Assembly (NCBI GenBank): GCA_031261175.1
Contig: JAISJW010000028.1
Location: 41,006 to 105,005 of the forward strand
From: Lactobacillales bacterium
GTDB lineage: Bacteria > Bacillota > Bacilli > Lactobacillales > Streptococcaceae
Direction: 5' to 3'
Length of the DNA: 64,000 bases
A program made the position numbers and the translations under genes. Numbering within the stretch: position 1 is the first letter of the stretch; each line of letters starts with the position of its first letter. Under the pieces are notes generated by a model. The model saw only the letters and a list, made by a program, of their open reading frames with translations. It did not search any database and was not told where the DNA came from. This document shows positions 36,065 through 46,559 of the stretch, one piece after another.

Positions 36065-37780
36065 ATGCGCAGATTTTTTAGTTACTACAAACCTTTCAAA
36101 AAATTATTTTTAATCGACTTTACGAGCGCCTTTGTTTTGGCGCTTTTAGAGTTGGGTTTTCCGATTGCGGTCAACATGGTGGTCAGTACGGTGCTGCCCC
36201 AGAGCGACTACAAGCTCATCATTTTGTGCGGGCTTGGCCTGCTGACTTTTTACCTGGTCAACACGGTGTTGACCTTTGTCGTGACCTATCTGGGCCATTC
36301 GCTCGGCATCAACATCGAGACCAACATGCGCCGCGACCTGTACAATTCGCTCCAAAAGCAGAGTTTCACCTACTTCGACAACCATAAAACGGGCAAGTTA
36401 ATGAGCCGCATGACGACGGATTTGTTCGAAATTTCGGAGTTAGCGCACCACGGACCTGAGGAGTTGTTCATCGCTTTGATGACGATCGTCGGCTCGTTTA
36501 TTATTATGATTCAGTATAATGTATTTTTGGCAGTTGCGACCGTGATTTTGGTTCCGATAATTATTGCGGTGATGACGTTCTTCAACTCGAAAATGGTCGG
36601 GGTTAATTCCCATATTTACGAGGCTCAGGGCGATTTCAATGCTTGTATCGAATCTAATTTTTCAGGCATTCGCGTGATTCAAGGTTTTGCGAACGAGGAA
36701 TACGAAGAGCACGGATTCGATATAGCTAATCACAACTATAAAAAAGCTAAATATAAGTTTTACCAGACGGTTGGATTCGCTTCGGCGTTTCACTATATAA
36801 TGACGCATTTAATCACGTTATTTGCGCTATTTGTCGGCAGTTTGCTCGTTATGAAAAATGAAATTACAGTTGGCGAATTCGTCGGCTATCTCGTTTTGTC
36901 GAACGTCTTTTTACGCCCGATTGAGCGCATCAACGGGATGATCGAGCAATATCCGAAGGGGATCGCCGGGGTCAAACGCCTGTTCGCCGAAATGGATTTA
37001 GTGCCGGAGGTCAAGGATTATCCGGACGCTGCACCTCTAGCTAACATCAAAGGTCAGATTTCTTACGACCACGTCGACTTCGATTATTCGGACGGCACTG
37101 AGGTGTTGAAGGATATTAATTTAGACATTAAAGCCGGCGAGACCATCGCCTTCGTCGGCGAAAGCGGAGCGGGCAAGTCAACGATTTGCGCCTTACTCCC
37201 TCGTTTTTATGACGTAACCGGCGGCTCGTTAAAAATTGACGGAACCGATATTCGTCACGCAACTTTGAAATCTTTGCGTGAAAACGTCGGGCAAGTCGCC
37301 CAAGATGTCTTCTTGTTCCCGGGAACAATCCGCGAAAATATTATGTATGGCGATTTAGATGCGAACGAAAATCAATTAAATGCCGCGGTTGATAACGCCC
37401 ATTTAACTGAGCTTATCGCAAGCCTTCCGGACGGATTAGATACTGTCGTTGGTGAACGCGGAGTTAAACTTTCGGGTGGGCAGAAACAGCGGATTGCAAT
37501 TGCCCGTATTTTCTTGAAGAACCCGCCGATTTTGGTGCTTGACGAGGCGACGAGCGCGCTCGACACCGAGACGGAGAAGGTGATTCAGGAGTCGCTTGAG
37601 GAAGTGACGTATGGTAGGACGACACTGATTATCGCGCACCGGCTGGCGACGATTAAACACGCCGACCGCATCGTCGTGATTGGCGACAAGGGCATCATCG
37701 AGATGGGCACGCACCGCGAACTCATCGACAGCGAAGGCGCCTACTTCAAGCTCACAAATGCCCAACAACTTTCGATGTAA
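36065..37780 (+). CDS. ABC exporter half-transporter
   Basis: The 571-residue protein fuses six membrane segments (about 15-305) to a complete ABC ATPase: Walker A GESGAGKST, Q-loop QDVFLFP, signature LSGGQKQR, Walker B ILVLDEATSALD, switch IAHRL. It resembles the YfiB/MsbA-like multidrug or lipid exporters and would act as a homodimer. It starts directly at the lepA stop and is probably co-transcribed with it. The substrate is unknown. Its ATPase is a useful standard for the shortened ones at 19239 and 20846. Confidence 0.92.
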   Translation: MRRFFSYYKPFKKLFLIDFTSAFVLALLELGFPIAVNMVVSTVLPQSDYKLIILCGLGLLTFYLVNTVLTFVVTYLGHSLGINIETNMRRDLYNSLQKQSFTYFDNHKTGKLMSRMTTDLFEISELAHHGPEELFIALMTIVGSFIIMIQYNVFLAVATVILVPIIIAVMTFFNSKMVGVNSHIYEAQGDFNACIESNFSGIRVIQGFANEEYEEHGFDIANHNYKKAKYKFYQTVGFASAFHYIMTHLITLFALFVGSLLVMKNEITVGEFVGYLVLSNVFLRPIERINGMIEQYPKGIAGVKRLFAEMDLVPEVKDYPDAAPLANIKGQISYDHVDFDYSDGTEVLKDINLDIKAGETIAFVGESGAGKSTICALLPRFYDVTGGSLKIDGTDIRHATLKSLRENVGQVAQDVFLFPGTIRENIMYGDLDANENQLNAAVDNAHLTELIASLPDGLDTVVGERGVKLSGGQKQRIAIARIFLKNPPILVLDEATSALDTETEKVIQESLEEVTYGRTTLIIAHRLATIKHADRIVVIGDKGIIEMGTHRELIDSEGAYFKLTNAQQLSM

Positions 37781-37789
37781 ATAATATTT

Positions 37790-37857
37790 TTGCGGACTTT
37801 TCGCGTTTTGTGGTCATTTCTCGCAAAAAATGACCAAAAAACGCGAAAAGTCCGCAA
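37790..37857. repeat. 68-bp palindrome, family B-like
   Basis: TTGCGGACTTTTCGCGTTTT pairs with its complement ending GTCCGCAA, and GGTCATTT pairs with AAATGACC inside. The CGTTTT...CATTTC core follows the family B pattern, though the CTAATC ends are missing. It may also end transcription of the ABC exporter gene. Confidence 0.75.
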
Positions 37858-37878
37858 GCAGTGAAAGGATAAGAAGAT

Positions 37879-39009
37879 ATGAACGAGATAAAATGCCCGA
37901 AATGTGGCGAGATTTTCCAGGTGGACGAGGCGGGATATGCTGATATCCAGAAACAGATTCGCGACAAGGAATTCAATCGCGAAATCGAAGATCGGATTCA
38001 TTTGATCGAAAAAAGTCAAAAAGACGAAATTAAATTAGTTGAAAGCGAGCTGAAAGCTAAGTTAGATAAGGCGGAGATTGAGAAAAATCTAGCAGTGGCG
38101 GAGGCAATTGCCAAGGTCGAAAAGGATCGCGATAAATTATCAAATGAAATAATCATCAAGGACGCCGAAGCGAAGTTGCTCGAAACAACTCTTAAGGACA
38201 AGTACGAAGGCGAGTTGCGGTTGAAGGATGAAACTATTGATCGCCTTAAAGATATGAAAGTTAAATTATCGACTAAGATGGTCGGCGAAACGCTTGAGCA
38301 GCACTGCGAAAACGAGTTCAACAAACTGCGCGCGACGGCTTTTCAAAATGCCTATTTTGAGAAAGATAATGACGCAAAAGAAGGCACGAAAGGCGATTAT
38401 ATCTTCAGAGATAAAGATGATAACGGGACTGAGTTCATTTCGATTATGTTTGAGATGAAGAACGAAAACGAGGCGACAGCGACCAAACATCGCAACGAAG
38501 ATTTTTTCAAAAAACTCGACGAAGATCGTAATAAAAAAGGCTGTGAATACGCAATTCTGGTATCGCTTTTAGAAGCAGATAGCGAGCTCTACAACACAGG
38601 AATCGTGGACGTTTCGTATCGCTATCCGAAGATGTATGTCATCCGCCCGCAATTTTTCATTCAGATTATCACGCTTTTACGTAACGCGGCGCAAAATTCG
38701 CTGCAATATAAAACTGAGCTTGCGATAATTAGAAATCAAAATATCGACATTACGAATTTCGAAAGCGAGCTAAACATCTTCAAAACGGGATTTGCGAAAA
38801 ACGTCGAACAGGCGGGTAAAAAATTCGATAGCGCAATTGCGGAAATTGACAAAGCGATCGCGAGCTTGCAGAAGACTAAAGAGGCGCTGACTACAACTAA
38901 TAAGCATCTGCTTACAGCAAACAATAGAACGGAAAAATTAACGATCAAAAAACTAACTAAAAATAATCCAACTATGACCGATATGTTTGCGGACTTAGAA
39001 GAAAATTAA
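37879..39009 (+). CDS. DUF2130 domain protein with N-terminal zinc knuckle and coiled coils
   Basis: The 376-residue protein starts with CPKCGEIF, then has a long coiled coil (about 20-135), the DUF2130 core (GETLEQHCENEFNKLRATAF to YAILVSLLEADSELYNTG) and a second coiled coil (about 285-350). The core has a restriction-endonuclease-like flavour (E...E, EMKNE), but no activity is established. AAAGGATAAG precedes ATG. It is monocistronic. Confidence 0.85.
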   Translation: MNEIKCPKCGEIFQVDEAGYADIQKQIRDKEFNREIEDRIHLIEKSQKDEIKLVESELKAKLDKAEIEKNLAVAEAIAKVEKDRDKLSNEIIIKDAEAKLLETTLKDKYEGELRLKDETIDRLKDMKVKLSTKMVGETLEQHCENEFNKLRATAFQNAYFEKDNDAKEGTKGDYIFRDKDDNGTEFISIMFEMKNENEATATKHRNEDFFKKLDEDRNKKGCEYAILVSLLEADSELYNTGIVDVSYRYPKMYVIRPQFFIQIITLLRNAAQNSLQYKTELAIIRNQNIDITNFESELNIFKTGFAKNVEQAGKKFDSAIAEIDKAIASLQKTKEALTTTNKHLLTANNRTEKLTIKKLTKNNPTMTDMFADLEEN

Positions 39010-39024
39010 ATCTAAACTAAACAT

Positions 39025-39053
39025 TTGCACACGCCCGCGCGATTTGGTATAAT
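39025..39053 (+). promoter_or_regulatory. Promoter of rpsB-tsf inside an inverted repeat
   Basis: TTGCAC (39025-39030), a 17-bp spacer and TATAAT (39048-39053). CACACGCC (39028-39035) and GGCGTGTG (39058-39065) are perfect arms around the -10. Confidence 0.75.
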
Positions 39054-39059
39054 TGTAGG

Positions 39060-39221
39060 CGTGTGTTTTTGCGCACAAATTCGCAGCCACTTGCCAATGA
39101 TAAGTTGCTTAAGCGGAGTCATGCCAGACTTCGAAAAGCTCAAGTGGTGAGGATACAGGCAAAGCCCGCGCCCCAGGCGCTGACTTGCCAATAAAAAACT
39201 ATCTTACAGGAGGAAACAAAA
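39060..39221 (+). promoter_or_regulatory. Structured 5' leader of rpsB
   Basis: The leader is about 160 nt, far more than needed for translation, and contains GC-rich blocks (GGCAAAGCCCGCGCC) and two ACTTGCC words (39089, 39183). The block at 39152-39189 resembles one in the rpsD leader. Autoregulation by S2 is likely but unproven. Confidence 0.5.
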
Positions 39222-39971
39222 ATGGCAGTTATCTCAATGAAACAGCTACTTGAAGCTGGTGTTCACTTCGGTCACCAAACTCGTCGCTGGAATCCAAAAA
39301 TGAAGAAATACATCTTCACAGATCGTAACGGTATCTACATCATCGATTTACAAAAAACAGTTAAATTGGTTGATGCAGCATACGAATACATGAAAGAAGT
39401 TTCGAAAGACGGCGGAGTTGTTCTTTTCGTCGGAACTAAAAAACAAGCTTTCGAAGCGATCAAAGAAGAAGCTGAACGTTGTGGTCAATACTACATCAAC
39501 CATCGTTGGTTGGGTGGGACTTTGACTAACTGGAAAACTATCCAAACACGTATCGGTCGCCTGAAACAAATCAACAAAATGGAAGAAGACGGTGTCTTCG
39601 AAGTTTTACCGAAAAAAGAAGTTTCAATCTTAAATAAACAACGTGACCGTCTTGAAAAATTCTTAGGTGGTATCGCCGACATGCCTCGCATCCCAGATGT
39701 TATGTATATCGTTGACCCTAAGAAAGAAGCTATCGCTGTTCAAGAAGCTCACACGCTTAACATCCCAATCGTCGCTATGGTCGATACTAACTGCGATCCA
39801 GACGAAATCGATGTTGTTATCCCTTCAAATGATGACGCTATCCGCGCCGTTAAATTGATCACTGCTAAAATGGCTGATGCTGTTATCGAAGCAAACGGTG
39901 GCGTTGACGCCGTAGCTGAAGTGGCTCCAGCTGCTGTTGCATCTGACTTAGAAGAAATCGTAAACGCTTAA
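39222..39971 (+). CDS. rpsB: 30S ribosomal protein S2
   Basis: The 249-residue S2 carries its conserved blocks: [35 protein letters not shown], and [19 protein letters not shown] precedes ATG. The tail is rich in Ala and Val. It is followed by tsf, the conserved pair. Confidence 0.98.
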   Translation: MAVISMKQLLEAGVHFGHQTRRWNPKMKKYIFTDRNGIYIIDLQKTVKLVDAAYEYMKEVSKDGGVVLFVGTKKQAFEAIKEEAERCGQYYINHRWLGGTLTNWKTIQTRIGRLKQINKMEEDGVFEVLPKKEVSILNKQRDRLEKFLGGIADMPRIPDVMYIVDPKKEAIAVQEAHTLNIPIVAMVDTNCDPDEIDVVIPSNDDAIRAVKLITAKMADAVIEANGGVDAVAEVAPAAVASDLEEIVNA

Positions 39972-39972
39972 A

Positions 39973-40106
39973 GCAACGACACTTAATGATTAGCGAGCGC
40001 AAGCGAGCTAGAATTTAGTGACGTTGGGTTCGCTGTCGAGCGCGTAGCGCGAGACCTGCGGTCCTCGAAAAGGCAATTGGGCGGGCACTTGCCCGCTTTA
40101 ATTTTA
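39973..40106 (+). terminator. Structured rpsB-tsf spacer with internal terminator/attenuator
   Basis: A long hairpin (CAACGACACT near 39974 with AGTGACGTTG near 40017) is followed by a second GC-rich stem. At 40080-40106, GCGGGC-ACTT-GCCCGC runs into TTTAATTTT. tsf lies just beyond with no promoter of its own that I can see, so this would lower tsf relative to rpsB. Confidence 0.6.
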
Positions 40107-40126
40107 TAATCAAGGAGAATTTAATC

Positions 40127-41173
40127 ATGGCTGAAGTTACAGCAAAAATGGTAAAAGAACTGCGCGACCTTACTGGTGCAGGGATCTTAGATGCTAAAAA
40201 AGCATTAGTTGAAGTTGAAGGCGATATCCAAAAAGCGATCGCTTTGCTTCGCGAAAAAGGGATGGCTAAAGCGGCTAAAAAAGCTGACGCTGTCGCTGCG
40301 GAAGGACTTACTGCAACTTACGTTACAGGAAACGTCGCTGCCGTTATCGAAGTTAACTCACAAACAGACTTCGTTGCAAAAAATGACCTATTCAAAACTT
40401 TAATCGCTAACATCGTTAAAATCGTAGCTGAAAACAAACCAGCTGATCGCGATGCTGCGTTAGCGTTACCTTACACTGATGGTGGAACAATTGCCGATGC
40501 AGTTCAAAACGCTACAGTTGTTATCGGTGAAAAAATCGACTTCCGTCGTTTCACAATCATCGAAAAAACTGACGCACAAACATTCGGCGCTTACGCTCAC
40601 AATGGCGGACGCATCGGTGTTGTTGACGTTCTTGAAGGTGGCGACGAAACACTTGCCAAATCAGTTGCGATGCACATCGCCGCTATGAGCCCGCAAGTCT
40701 TGAGCTACACTGACCTTGAACCTAGCTTCATCGAAGACGAAGTTATCGCGCTTCGCGGTCGTCTTGAAGTTGAAAACGAAGAACGCAAACGTCTTAACAA
40801 CCCTGAAAAACCTATCCTTCCAGTGCCTACTTACGGTTCAACTCTACAACTTACGGCTGAAGTTTTAGCTGAAGTTGAAACTGAATTGAAAAAAGAATTG
40901 GCTGCCGAAGGTAAACCTGAAAAAATCTGGGACAAAATCATCCCTGGTAAACTTAACCGTTTCAAACTTGATAACACGCAAATCGATCAACAATACACTC
41001 TTCTTGGGCAAGTCTACGCTCTTGATGATACTGTAACTGTTGAACAACACCTTGAAAAAGTCGGAGCTAAAGTCGTGAACTTTGTCCGTCTTGAAGTTGG
41101 TGACGGTATCGAGAAAGTCGAAACTGACTTCGCTGCCGAAGTTGCCGCTCAACAAGCAGCAGCTGCAAAATAA
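40127..41173 (+). CDS. tsf: Elongation factor Ts
   Basis: EF-Ts recycles EF-Tu-GDP. The 348-residue protein has [30 protein letters not shown] and a core with a long insertion, the ~346-residue form of streptococci and lactococci rather than the ~293-residue form of Bacillus. This is one of the better taxonomic hints here. AAGGAG precedes ATG. Confidence 0.97.
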   Translation: MAEVTAKMVKELRDLTGAGILDAKKALVEVEGDIQKAIALLREKGMAKAAKKADAVAAEGLTATYVTGNVAAVIEVNSQTDFVAKNDLFKTLIANIVKIVAENKPADRDAALALPYTDGGTIADAVQNATVVIGEKIDFRRFTIIEKTDAQTFGAYAHNGGRIGVVDVLEGGDETLAKSVAMHIAAMSPQVLSYTDLEPSFIEDEVIALRGRLEVENEERKRLNNPEKPILPVPTYGSTLQLTAEVLAEVETELKKELAAEGKPEKIWDKIIPGKLNRFKLDNTQIDQQYTLLGQVYALDDTVTVEQHLEKVGAKVVNFVRLEVGDGIEKVETDFAAEVAAQQAAAAK

Positions 41174-41179
41174 TTTTGG

Positions 41180-41204
41180 AAAGCTACCTTTGGGTGGCTT
41201 TTTT
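41180..41204 (+). terminator. Terminator of rpsB-tsf
   Basis: AAGCTACC-TTTG-GGTGGCTT (one G-U) is followed by TTTT. Confidence 0.85.
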
Positions 41205-41207
41205 CGT

Positions 41208-41280
41208 CTAATCATTTTTAAGCCGTTTTTGGTGCAATTCGGACCTCGAAATGCGATAAAATCGCGATAAAAATAATTAG
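41208..41280. repeat. 73-bp palindrome, family B copy 2
   Basis: It begins CTAATCATTTTTA and ends TAAAAATAATTAG, with the centre GGACCTCGAAATGC. Exactly the length of the copies at 22417, 46425 and 59322; the stem has more mismatches than those. Confidence 0.85.
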
Positions 41281-41293
41281 GGCAAAAATACAC

Positions 41294-41322
41294 TTGCCAA
41301 AATGCGCATCTTGTGATATACT
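41294..41322 (+). promoter_or_regulatory. Promoter of dnaG-rpoD
   Basis: TTGCCA (41294-41299, part of ACTTGCC), a 17-bp spacer and TATACT (41317-41322). Confidence 0.65.
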
Positions 41323-41337
41323 TGACAAAGTGCGAAC

Positions 41338-41358
41338 GGGCGTATTGCGCCCTTTTTT
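41338..41358 (+). terminator. Possible attenuator between promoter and dnaG
   Basis: GGGCG-TATTG-CGCCC followed by six T begins about ten bases after the predicted transcription start and ends before the dnaG ribosome binding site. Confidence 0.6.
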
Positions 41359-41375
41359 AGGAAGGGGGATGGAAA

Positions 41376-43205
41376 ATGATTAGCGACAAAACGATCGAAA
41401 ACGTTCGAGAACGTGCTAATATAGTGCATATAGTCTCCCAATACATGGATTTGCGCAAGGCGGGCCGCGACTATTCCGGCTGCTGCCCATTCCATAACGA
41501 AAAAACGCCGAGCTTTCACGTGAACGAAGAAAAGCAAGTTTATCACTGCTTCGGATGTGGCGCTGGTGGCGACGTCTTCAGATTCGTCCAAGACATCGAA
41601 AAAATCGACTTCCTCAGCTCGCTAAAACGCGTCGCTGAAATCGAGGCAATTAAAGTCGACGGAATCGAAGATATCGGACCGCGCGAGATTAATCCGTATT
41701 CGAGCGATCAGAATAAACTGATTAAACTTCACGAATTAGCGTGTGCGTATTATGAACATATGTTGTTTAACACGGCTGAAGGTGCTCCGGCATTAGAATA
41801 TCTGCATAATCGCGGATTAAATGATGCGACGATCAAAAAGTTTAGACTAGGCTACGCGCCAAGTTTCAACCAAGGATTCGTTCAGGCGTCTAGTAAACTT
41901 ATCGAAGAGCTCCAAATTTCGAACGAGACACTGCAACAAAGTTCGCTCTTCAATATGTATGACAGTGGAGTGAGCGACCGGTTCACCGAACGCGTGATGT
42001 TCCCGATAGCAAACAAGCAAGGTAAGGTCATAGCATTTTCTGGTCGGACACTTAAACCAAAAGATATCGAACCGCGCAAGTATATCAACAGCTCGGAAGG
42101 CCTAATCTTCAATAAGAGCAGCGTGTTATACAACTTCAACAATGCGGCGGCACCAGCGCGCAAGACGAAAGAAATTTTCCTCTGCGAAGGTCAAATGGAT
42201 GTCATCGCGCTCGACCGGGCAGATGCGACAACTGCCGTTGCTTCAATGGGAACGAGCTTAACGCCTGAGCAAATCGCGCTGATTTCTAGCGTGGCCGAAA
42301 AAGTTATCATAACTTATGACGCCGATGCGGCGGGAGTTAAAGCGACACTCAGAGCAATCGAAATGCTCGCCGAAACGAATCTTGAAACTTACGTTGTCCG
42401 CATCAGCGGCGCGAAAGATCCGGATGAGTATCTCGAAGCGCACGGCGAACAGGGGCTCAACGAGCTGTTGATGCACGGCCGAATGAGTGCGTATAACTTC
42501 AAAAAAAGTTATTACACTTCGACGAAAAATATCAATAACGAAGCGGAAAAAACGGAACTCGTTAAATATTTAATCGGCGAACTGCCAAAAATTAAAACCG
42601 ATCTCGAGCGCGAGCTTGAAATCAATAAACTCGCGCAAGAATTCAATTTGTCGCAAGAGTTTATCCGGAACGGATTAGCACCGGTTGTGGCTCAAAGTCA
42701 ACCCGCGGGGCAACCAAGCCAGCAACCGCAACAACAGCGTAGGCTAAAAAAAGAAGTTCCAAAACCGGTAATAACCAAAAATAGCAAGGCTTACAATTCG
42801 CAACTTAAGTTGATGTATCGCATGATTACGTCTCCTGAGGTGCGAGTGAAAATAAATGCGGCGAAGAATTTCGAATTCCGCGATGACATTTTTGAGGAAT
42901 TATATGTTCTTCTAAATGGAATTGTGAACGTGAATCCGAATCTAAGCATAATCGATTTCGCACGTAATCTGCCTGAGACAAATAAATACGATCAAGTGAT
43001 GAACGAAATCGCTGAACTTGATATGAGCCGAGAAATCGGTTTTGGCGAAATCGAAGATTACCAAAAAGTAATCAAAGATGCCGAGGTCGAAGACCAACTT
43101 GCCCGGGTTAAGAGTGAGCTGGAAGCGGCGAAACAGAGCAACGAAAAGGACAAAATTACACAACTTACGATTGAGCTGATTGAGCTGAATCGCAAGCTAA
43201 AATAA
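41376..43205 (+). CDS. dnaG: DNA primase
   Basis: DnaG makes the RNA primers for replication. The 609-residue protein has the CHC2 zinc site (Cys37, His40, Cys58, Cys61 in [12 protein letters not shown] and [12 protein letters not shown]), the TOPRIM core ([20 protein letters not shown]) and a C-terminal helicase-binding part. GGAAGGGGG precedes ATG. It heads the dnaG-rpoD operon as in other Firmicutes. Confidence 0.97.
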   Translation: MISDKTIENVRERANIVHIVSQYMDLRKAGRDYSGCCPFHNEKTPSFHVNEEKQVYHCFGCGAGGDVFRFVQDIEKIDFLSSLKRVAEIEAIKVDGIEDIGPREINPYSSDQNKLIKLHELACAYYEHMLFNTAEGAPALEYLHNRGLNDATIKKFRLGYAPSFNQGFVQASSKLIEELQISNETLQQSSLFNMYDSGVSDRFTERVMFPIANKQGKVIAFSGRTLKPKDIEPRKYINSSEGLIFNKSSVLYNFNNAAAPARKTKEIFLCEGQMDVIALDRADATTAVASMGTSLTPEQIALISSVAEKVIITYDADAAGVKATLRAIEMLAETNLETYVVRISGAKDPDEYLEAHGEQGLNELLMHGRMSAYNFKKSYYTSTKNINNEAEKTELVKYLIGELPKIKTDLERELEINKLAQEFNLSQEFIRNGLAPVVAQSQPAGQPSQQPQQQRRLKKEVPKPVITKNSKAYNSQLKLMYRMITSPEVRVKINAAKNFEFRDDIFEELYVLLNGIVNVNPNLSIIDFARNLPETNKYDQVMNEIAELDMSREIGFGEIEDYQKVIKDAEVEDQLARVKSELEAAKQSNEKDKITQLTIELIELNRKLK

Positions 43206-43216
43206 AGGGGATTTTA

Positions 43217-44782
43217 ATGACAGAAGAAATCAATTTTCAAGAACTTACGGTAAAAGCGCTTCGTGAACAGGCGAAAGTTTACGGCGTTACTGGCTTTTCG
43301 CGCATGAGCAAAAGCGATCTTGTTGATAAGTTGACGACGGCGAAATACAATTTGGATGCCGGAATTACACCGGTTGTCGAGGAGAAACAAAAGACGGCCA
43401 AGGAAATCGTTGATGAAAAAACGGCAGCGGTTAAAGAATTAGCGGATAAAAAAGCTAAGCAAGAACGCGTTAAAGAAAAGGCTGAGCGTAAGCGTAAAAA
43501 GGCCGGTCTGCCAGCTGAAGAAGAAAAACCTGAAGTTAAAGATGAACGCGAACTCTCAAGTGACGAAAAGAAAAAACTGAAAATTTTCGTCCAAGAAGTT
43601 GGTTTGCGCGGAGCCGGAGTTGACGAGGTTACCGAGGATGAACTTGCCGAATTGTTCTTTGAGCCTTTCGGTCTGAAGAATAATCTCGAAAAAGCGCTGG
43701 TCGTGAAATATCTCGACAAAGAGGGGATTAATACGGTCGACGAAGAGGGGAACCCATCGGTAATCGCTTTGGCGGTTGAGGAAGAGGTTGAGGAAGAGGA
43801 AGATTTCCAAAATCTGCAACTCAATGTCAGCGTGGCGGTTAACGATCCGGTGCGGATGTACCTGAAAGAAATCGGGCGGATTCGTCTCTTGAAAGGTCAA
43901 GAGGAAGAAAAACTCGCAAAACGCATCGTGCTCGGTGACAAGGAAGCTAAAAAACTTTTGGCTGAAGCCAATTTGCGTCTGGTTGTATCAATCGCGAAAC
44001 GCTATGTCGGTCGCGGGATGCAATTCCTGGATTTGATCCAAGAAGGTAACATCGGGCTGATGAAAGCCGTCGAAAAATTCGACCACGAAAAAGGATTCAA
44101 ATTCTCGACATACGCGACGTGGTGGATTCGCCAAGCGATCACCCGGGCAATTGCCGACCAAGCCCGCACGATCCGGATTCCGGTTCACATGGTCGAAACG
44201 ATCAATAAATTAGTTCGGATTCAACGTCAGTTATTACAAGAAAAAGGTCGCGAGCCTGCGATCGAAGAAGTGGCTGAAACGATGGAAATGACGGTCGATA
44301 AGGTTCGCGAAATTATGAAGATTTCGCAAGAGCCAGTGTCGCTTGAAACGCCGATTGGTGAAGAGGAAGACTCGCATCTAGGTGATTTCATTGAGGATAA
44401 AGACGCGTCTTCGCCGGAAGATTTGATGTATAACAAGCTCTTGAAAGAGCAAATCAAGGACGTTCTCGAAATGCTTAATGACCGCGAGGCAGCTGTTTTG
44501 TCGCTTCGTTTCGGGTTGGACGACGGACGCAAACGTACTCTAGAAGAAGTGGGTGCGGTTTACGGGGTCACTCGTGAGCGGATCCGTCAGATTGAATCTA
44601 AGGCGCTGAAAGAATTGCGCAAACCGTCGCGCCGCAAATTGCTTCAAGACTTCATGTATCCAAACGACGAAGTCCGCCAGCAGCAAGTAGGCTCGGACAA
44701 AAAGCCAGAACCAGTGATTAAATTAAAACCAATCGTCAAAGATACGTTCGACGATAGCGGGCTAACTTTACCCGAAAAATAA
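43217..44782 (+). CDS. rpoD: Primary sigma factor RpoD with long N-terminal extension
   Basis: The housekeeping sigma-70 factor, here 521 residues against about 370 in Bacillus or streptococci. Regions 1.2-4.2 begin near residue 209 ([14 protein letters not shown]) and are standard: the -10 helix [20 protein letters not shown] and the -35 helix [20 protein letters not shown]. The extra ~150 residues start with a Rho_N/SAP-like domain ([20 protein letters not shown], about 8-45), then a charged Lys/Glu-rich linker and an acidic helical part that may be region 1.1. It follows dnaG by 11 bases. Confidence 0.96.
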   Translation: MTEEINFQELTVKALREQAKVYGVTGFSRMSKSDLVDKLTTAKYNLDAGITPVVEEKQKTAKEIVDEKTAAVKELADKKAKQERVKEKAERKRKKAGLPAEEEKPEVKDERELSSDEKKKLKIFVQEVGLRGAGVDEVTEDELAELFFEPFGLKNNLEKALVVKYLDKEGINTVDEEGNPSVIALAVEEEVEEEEDFQNLQLNVSVAVNDPVRMYLKEIGRIRLLKGQEEEKLAKRIVLGDKEAKKLLAEANLRLVVSIAKRYVGRGMQFLDLIQEGNIGLMKAVEKFDHEKGFKFSTYATWWIRQAITRAIADQARTIRIPVHMVETINKLVRIQRQLLQEKGREPAIEEVAETMEMTVDKVREIMKISQEPVSLETPIGEEEDSHLGDFIEDKDASSPEDLMYNKLLKEQIKDVLEMLNDREAAVLSLRFGLDDGRKRTLEEVGAVYGVTRERIRQIESKALKELRKPSRRKLLQDFMYPNDEVRQQQVGSDKKPEPVIKLKPIVKDTFDDSGLTLPEK

Positions 44783-44796
44783 GGAGGTGCGTAGCG

Positions 44797-46227
44797 TTGC
44801 TCAAAAATGATAATCGACCCATCGGCGTCATTGATTCCGGCATCGGCGGCTTGAGCGTCGCTCGGCAAATGCTGCGCCAACTCCCGAACGAAACCATCGT
44901 CTACCTCGGCGACAACAAACGCTGCCCCTACGGGGTTCGCGAGCCCGGGCAAGTCAAGGACTTCACCTATCAAATGGTGAATTTCGTTTTAAAACACGAT
45001 ATTAAATTATTAATTATCGCGTGCAATACCGCGACAGCGATTGCTCTCGATTCAATTCAAGCAGATCTCGATATTCCGGTAATCGGAGTTATCGCACCGG
45101 GAGCAAGGGCGGCAATTCGCCGAACTGATTCGGGCCGAGTTGGAGTTATCGCAACAACGGCTACGGTTGAATCGCATTCTTATCTAAATAATATCAAGTT
45201 TAAAAATGCTGAAATTTCAGTCGTTGAACACGCTTGTCCGCGCTTTGTACCTTTGGTTGAAAGTAACGATGTCGCAGTCGAGACGGTGGACCGCATTGTC
45301 AGCGAAGAGTTGACGTTTTTCAATGATAAAGATATCGATACTTTGATTCTCGGTTGTACGCATTACCCGTTCTTGCGTTCATCGATTGAACGAGCGCGAC
45401 CGGATGTTAAGGTCATCGACTCGGGCGCTCAGACGATTGAAGACGTTTCGATGTTGCTTGATTACTACAATATTTCGAGTAATACTAAAGCGGGAATCGA
45501 TAAGTTTTATACGACTGGTTCGACTGAATTATTCGATAAAAAAATAAAGGATTGGCTTAGTCTTGAGCAAAAAAGCGAGTTAGCTAAGATCGAGGAATTG
45601 CCAACGAATAAAATGGATAAAGAAATTTTAATTGCGACGAAAAACGTCGGGAAAGCCCGCGAGTTCGAAAAGATGCTCGGCGAGTTTGGCTTCTCAGTCA
45701 AAACGCTGCTCGACTATCCCGAAATCGAGGATGTCGAAGAAACGGGAACGACCTTCGAAGAAAACGCCCGCTTAAAGGCGGAAACAATCGCGAAAAAATT
45801 AAATATGAAAGTGTTAGCTGATGACTCTGGACTCTTGGTCGACGCGCTTCATAACCAACCGGGTGTTTACTCAGCGCGCTATGCAGGAGTTGACGGTCCG
45901 ACGAAGGATGCGGCTAACAACGCTAAATTATTACACGAGTTGACGGATCATCGCGAGCTTTCAGAGCGTAAAGCGAGATTCCATTGCACGCTCGTTTTAG
46001 CTGATCCGGACGATGAGAGCATCGTCGTCAGCGCCGATTGGCACGGACACATCGGCTACTTGCCTCAGGGGGAGAACGGCTTCGGCTACGACCCGCTGTT
46101 CGTGGTCGACCCGGAAACGGGCAAGACAAGCGCCGAGCTCGACCCGGCTGAAAAAAATCAACTTAGCCACCGCGCACTGGCGCTCGCTAAATTAGATACA
46201 ATATTAAAAGGAGTATTTGAAAAATGA
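44797..46227 (+). CDS. Fused glutamate racemase - RdgB/HAM1 nucleotide pyrophosphatase
   Basis: The 476-residue protein joins two enzymes. Residues 1-265 are glutamate racemase ([13 protein letters not shown], catalytic Cys in IACNTATA and GCTHYP), which makes D-glutamate for peptidoglycan. From about residue 273 it is RdgB ([39 protein letters not shown]), which removes dITP/XTP. This fusion is typical of Lactobacillales. TTG 44797 is chosen because AAGGAGG lies about nine bases upstream and the sequence that follows is the family start. Confidence 0.93.
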   Translation: MLKNDNRPIGVIDSGIGGLSVARQMLRQLPNETIVYLGDNKRCPYGVREPGQVKDFTYQMVNFVLKHDIKLLIIACNTATAIALDSIQADLDIPVIGVIAPGARAAIRRTDSGRVGVIATTATVESHSYLNNIKFKNAEISVVEHACPRFVPLVESNDVAVETVDRIVSEELTFFNDKDIDTLILGCTHYPFLRSSIERARPDVKVIDSGAQTIEDVSMLLDYYNISSNTKAGIDKFYTTGSTELFDKKIKDWLSLEQKSELAKIEELPTNKMDKEILIATKNVGKAREFEKMLGEFGFSVKTLLDYPEIEDVEETGTTFEENARLKAETIAKKLNMKVLADDSGLLVDALHNQPGVYSARYAGVDGPTKDAANNAKLLHELTDHRELSERKARFHCTLVLADPDDESIVVSADWHGHIGYLPQGENGFGYDPLFVVDPETGKTSAELDPAEKNQLSHRALALAKLDTILKGVFEK

Positions 46228-46418
46228 GATTTATAATTACGTTTATTATTTCGTTAATTTTGGGATTTGTTGTCGGCTTTATCGGTGGGAACCTAGACGC
46301 TGTCGGCGGTAACGGCGGCTTTAACCTTCCGCTGACAATCGTTGTGACGATCGTTATTTTCCTAACTGCGATTTTCCTAGATTTGATGACGAAAAAAGTT
46401 AAAAAAAAAAAGGATTAA
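46224..46418 (+). CDS. Small two-helix membrane protein
   Basis: The 64-residue protein has two membrane segments ([20 protein letters not shown] and [20 protein letters not shown]) joined by a Gly/Asn-rich turn, and a basic tail (KKVKKKKD). It starts at ATGA over the end of the racemase-RdgB gene. Unknown function. Confidence 0.75.
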   Translation: MRFIITFIISLILGFVVGFIGGNLDAVGGNGGFNLPLTIVVTIVIFLTAIFLDLMTKKVKKKKD

Positions 46419-46424
46419 AAAAGT

Positions 46425-46497
46425 CTAATCGCTTTTAAGCCGTTTTTTTAGCATTTCGAAGGCTGAAATGCGTAAAAAACGCATTAAAAATGATTAG
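46425..46497. repeat. 73-bp palindrome, family B copy 3
   Basis: It begins CTAATCGCTTTTAAGCCG and ends AAAAATGATTAG. GCATTTCG pairs with GAAATGC around AAGGCT. Confidence 0.88.
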
Positions 46498-46506
46498 GAA
46501 AAATAT

Positions 46507-46542
46507 AACGAGTTGGTTAATCAAAAATCAGCTCGTTTTTTT
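46507..46542 (+). terminator. Terminator before polA
   Basis: AACGAG pairs with CTCGTT, followed by TTTTTT; the loop is long (about 18 bases). Confidence 0.7.
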
Positions 46543-46559
46543 ATAAAAAAGAGGATAAA

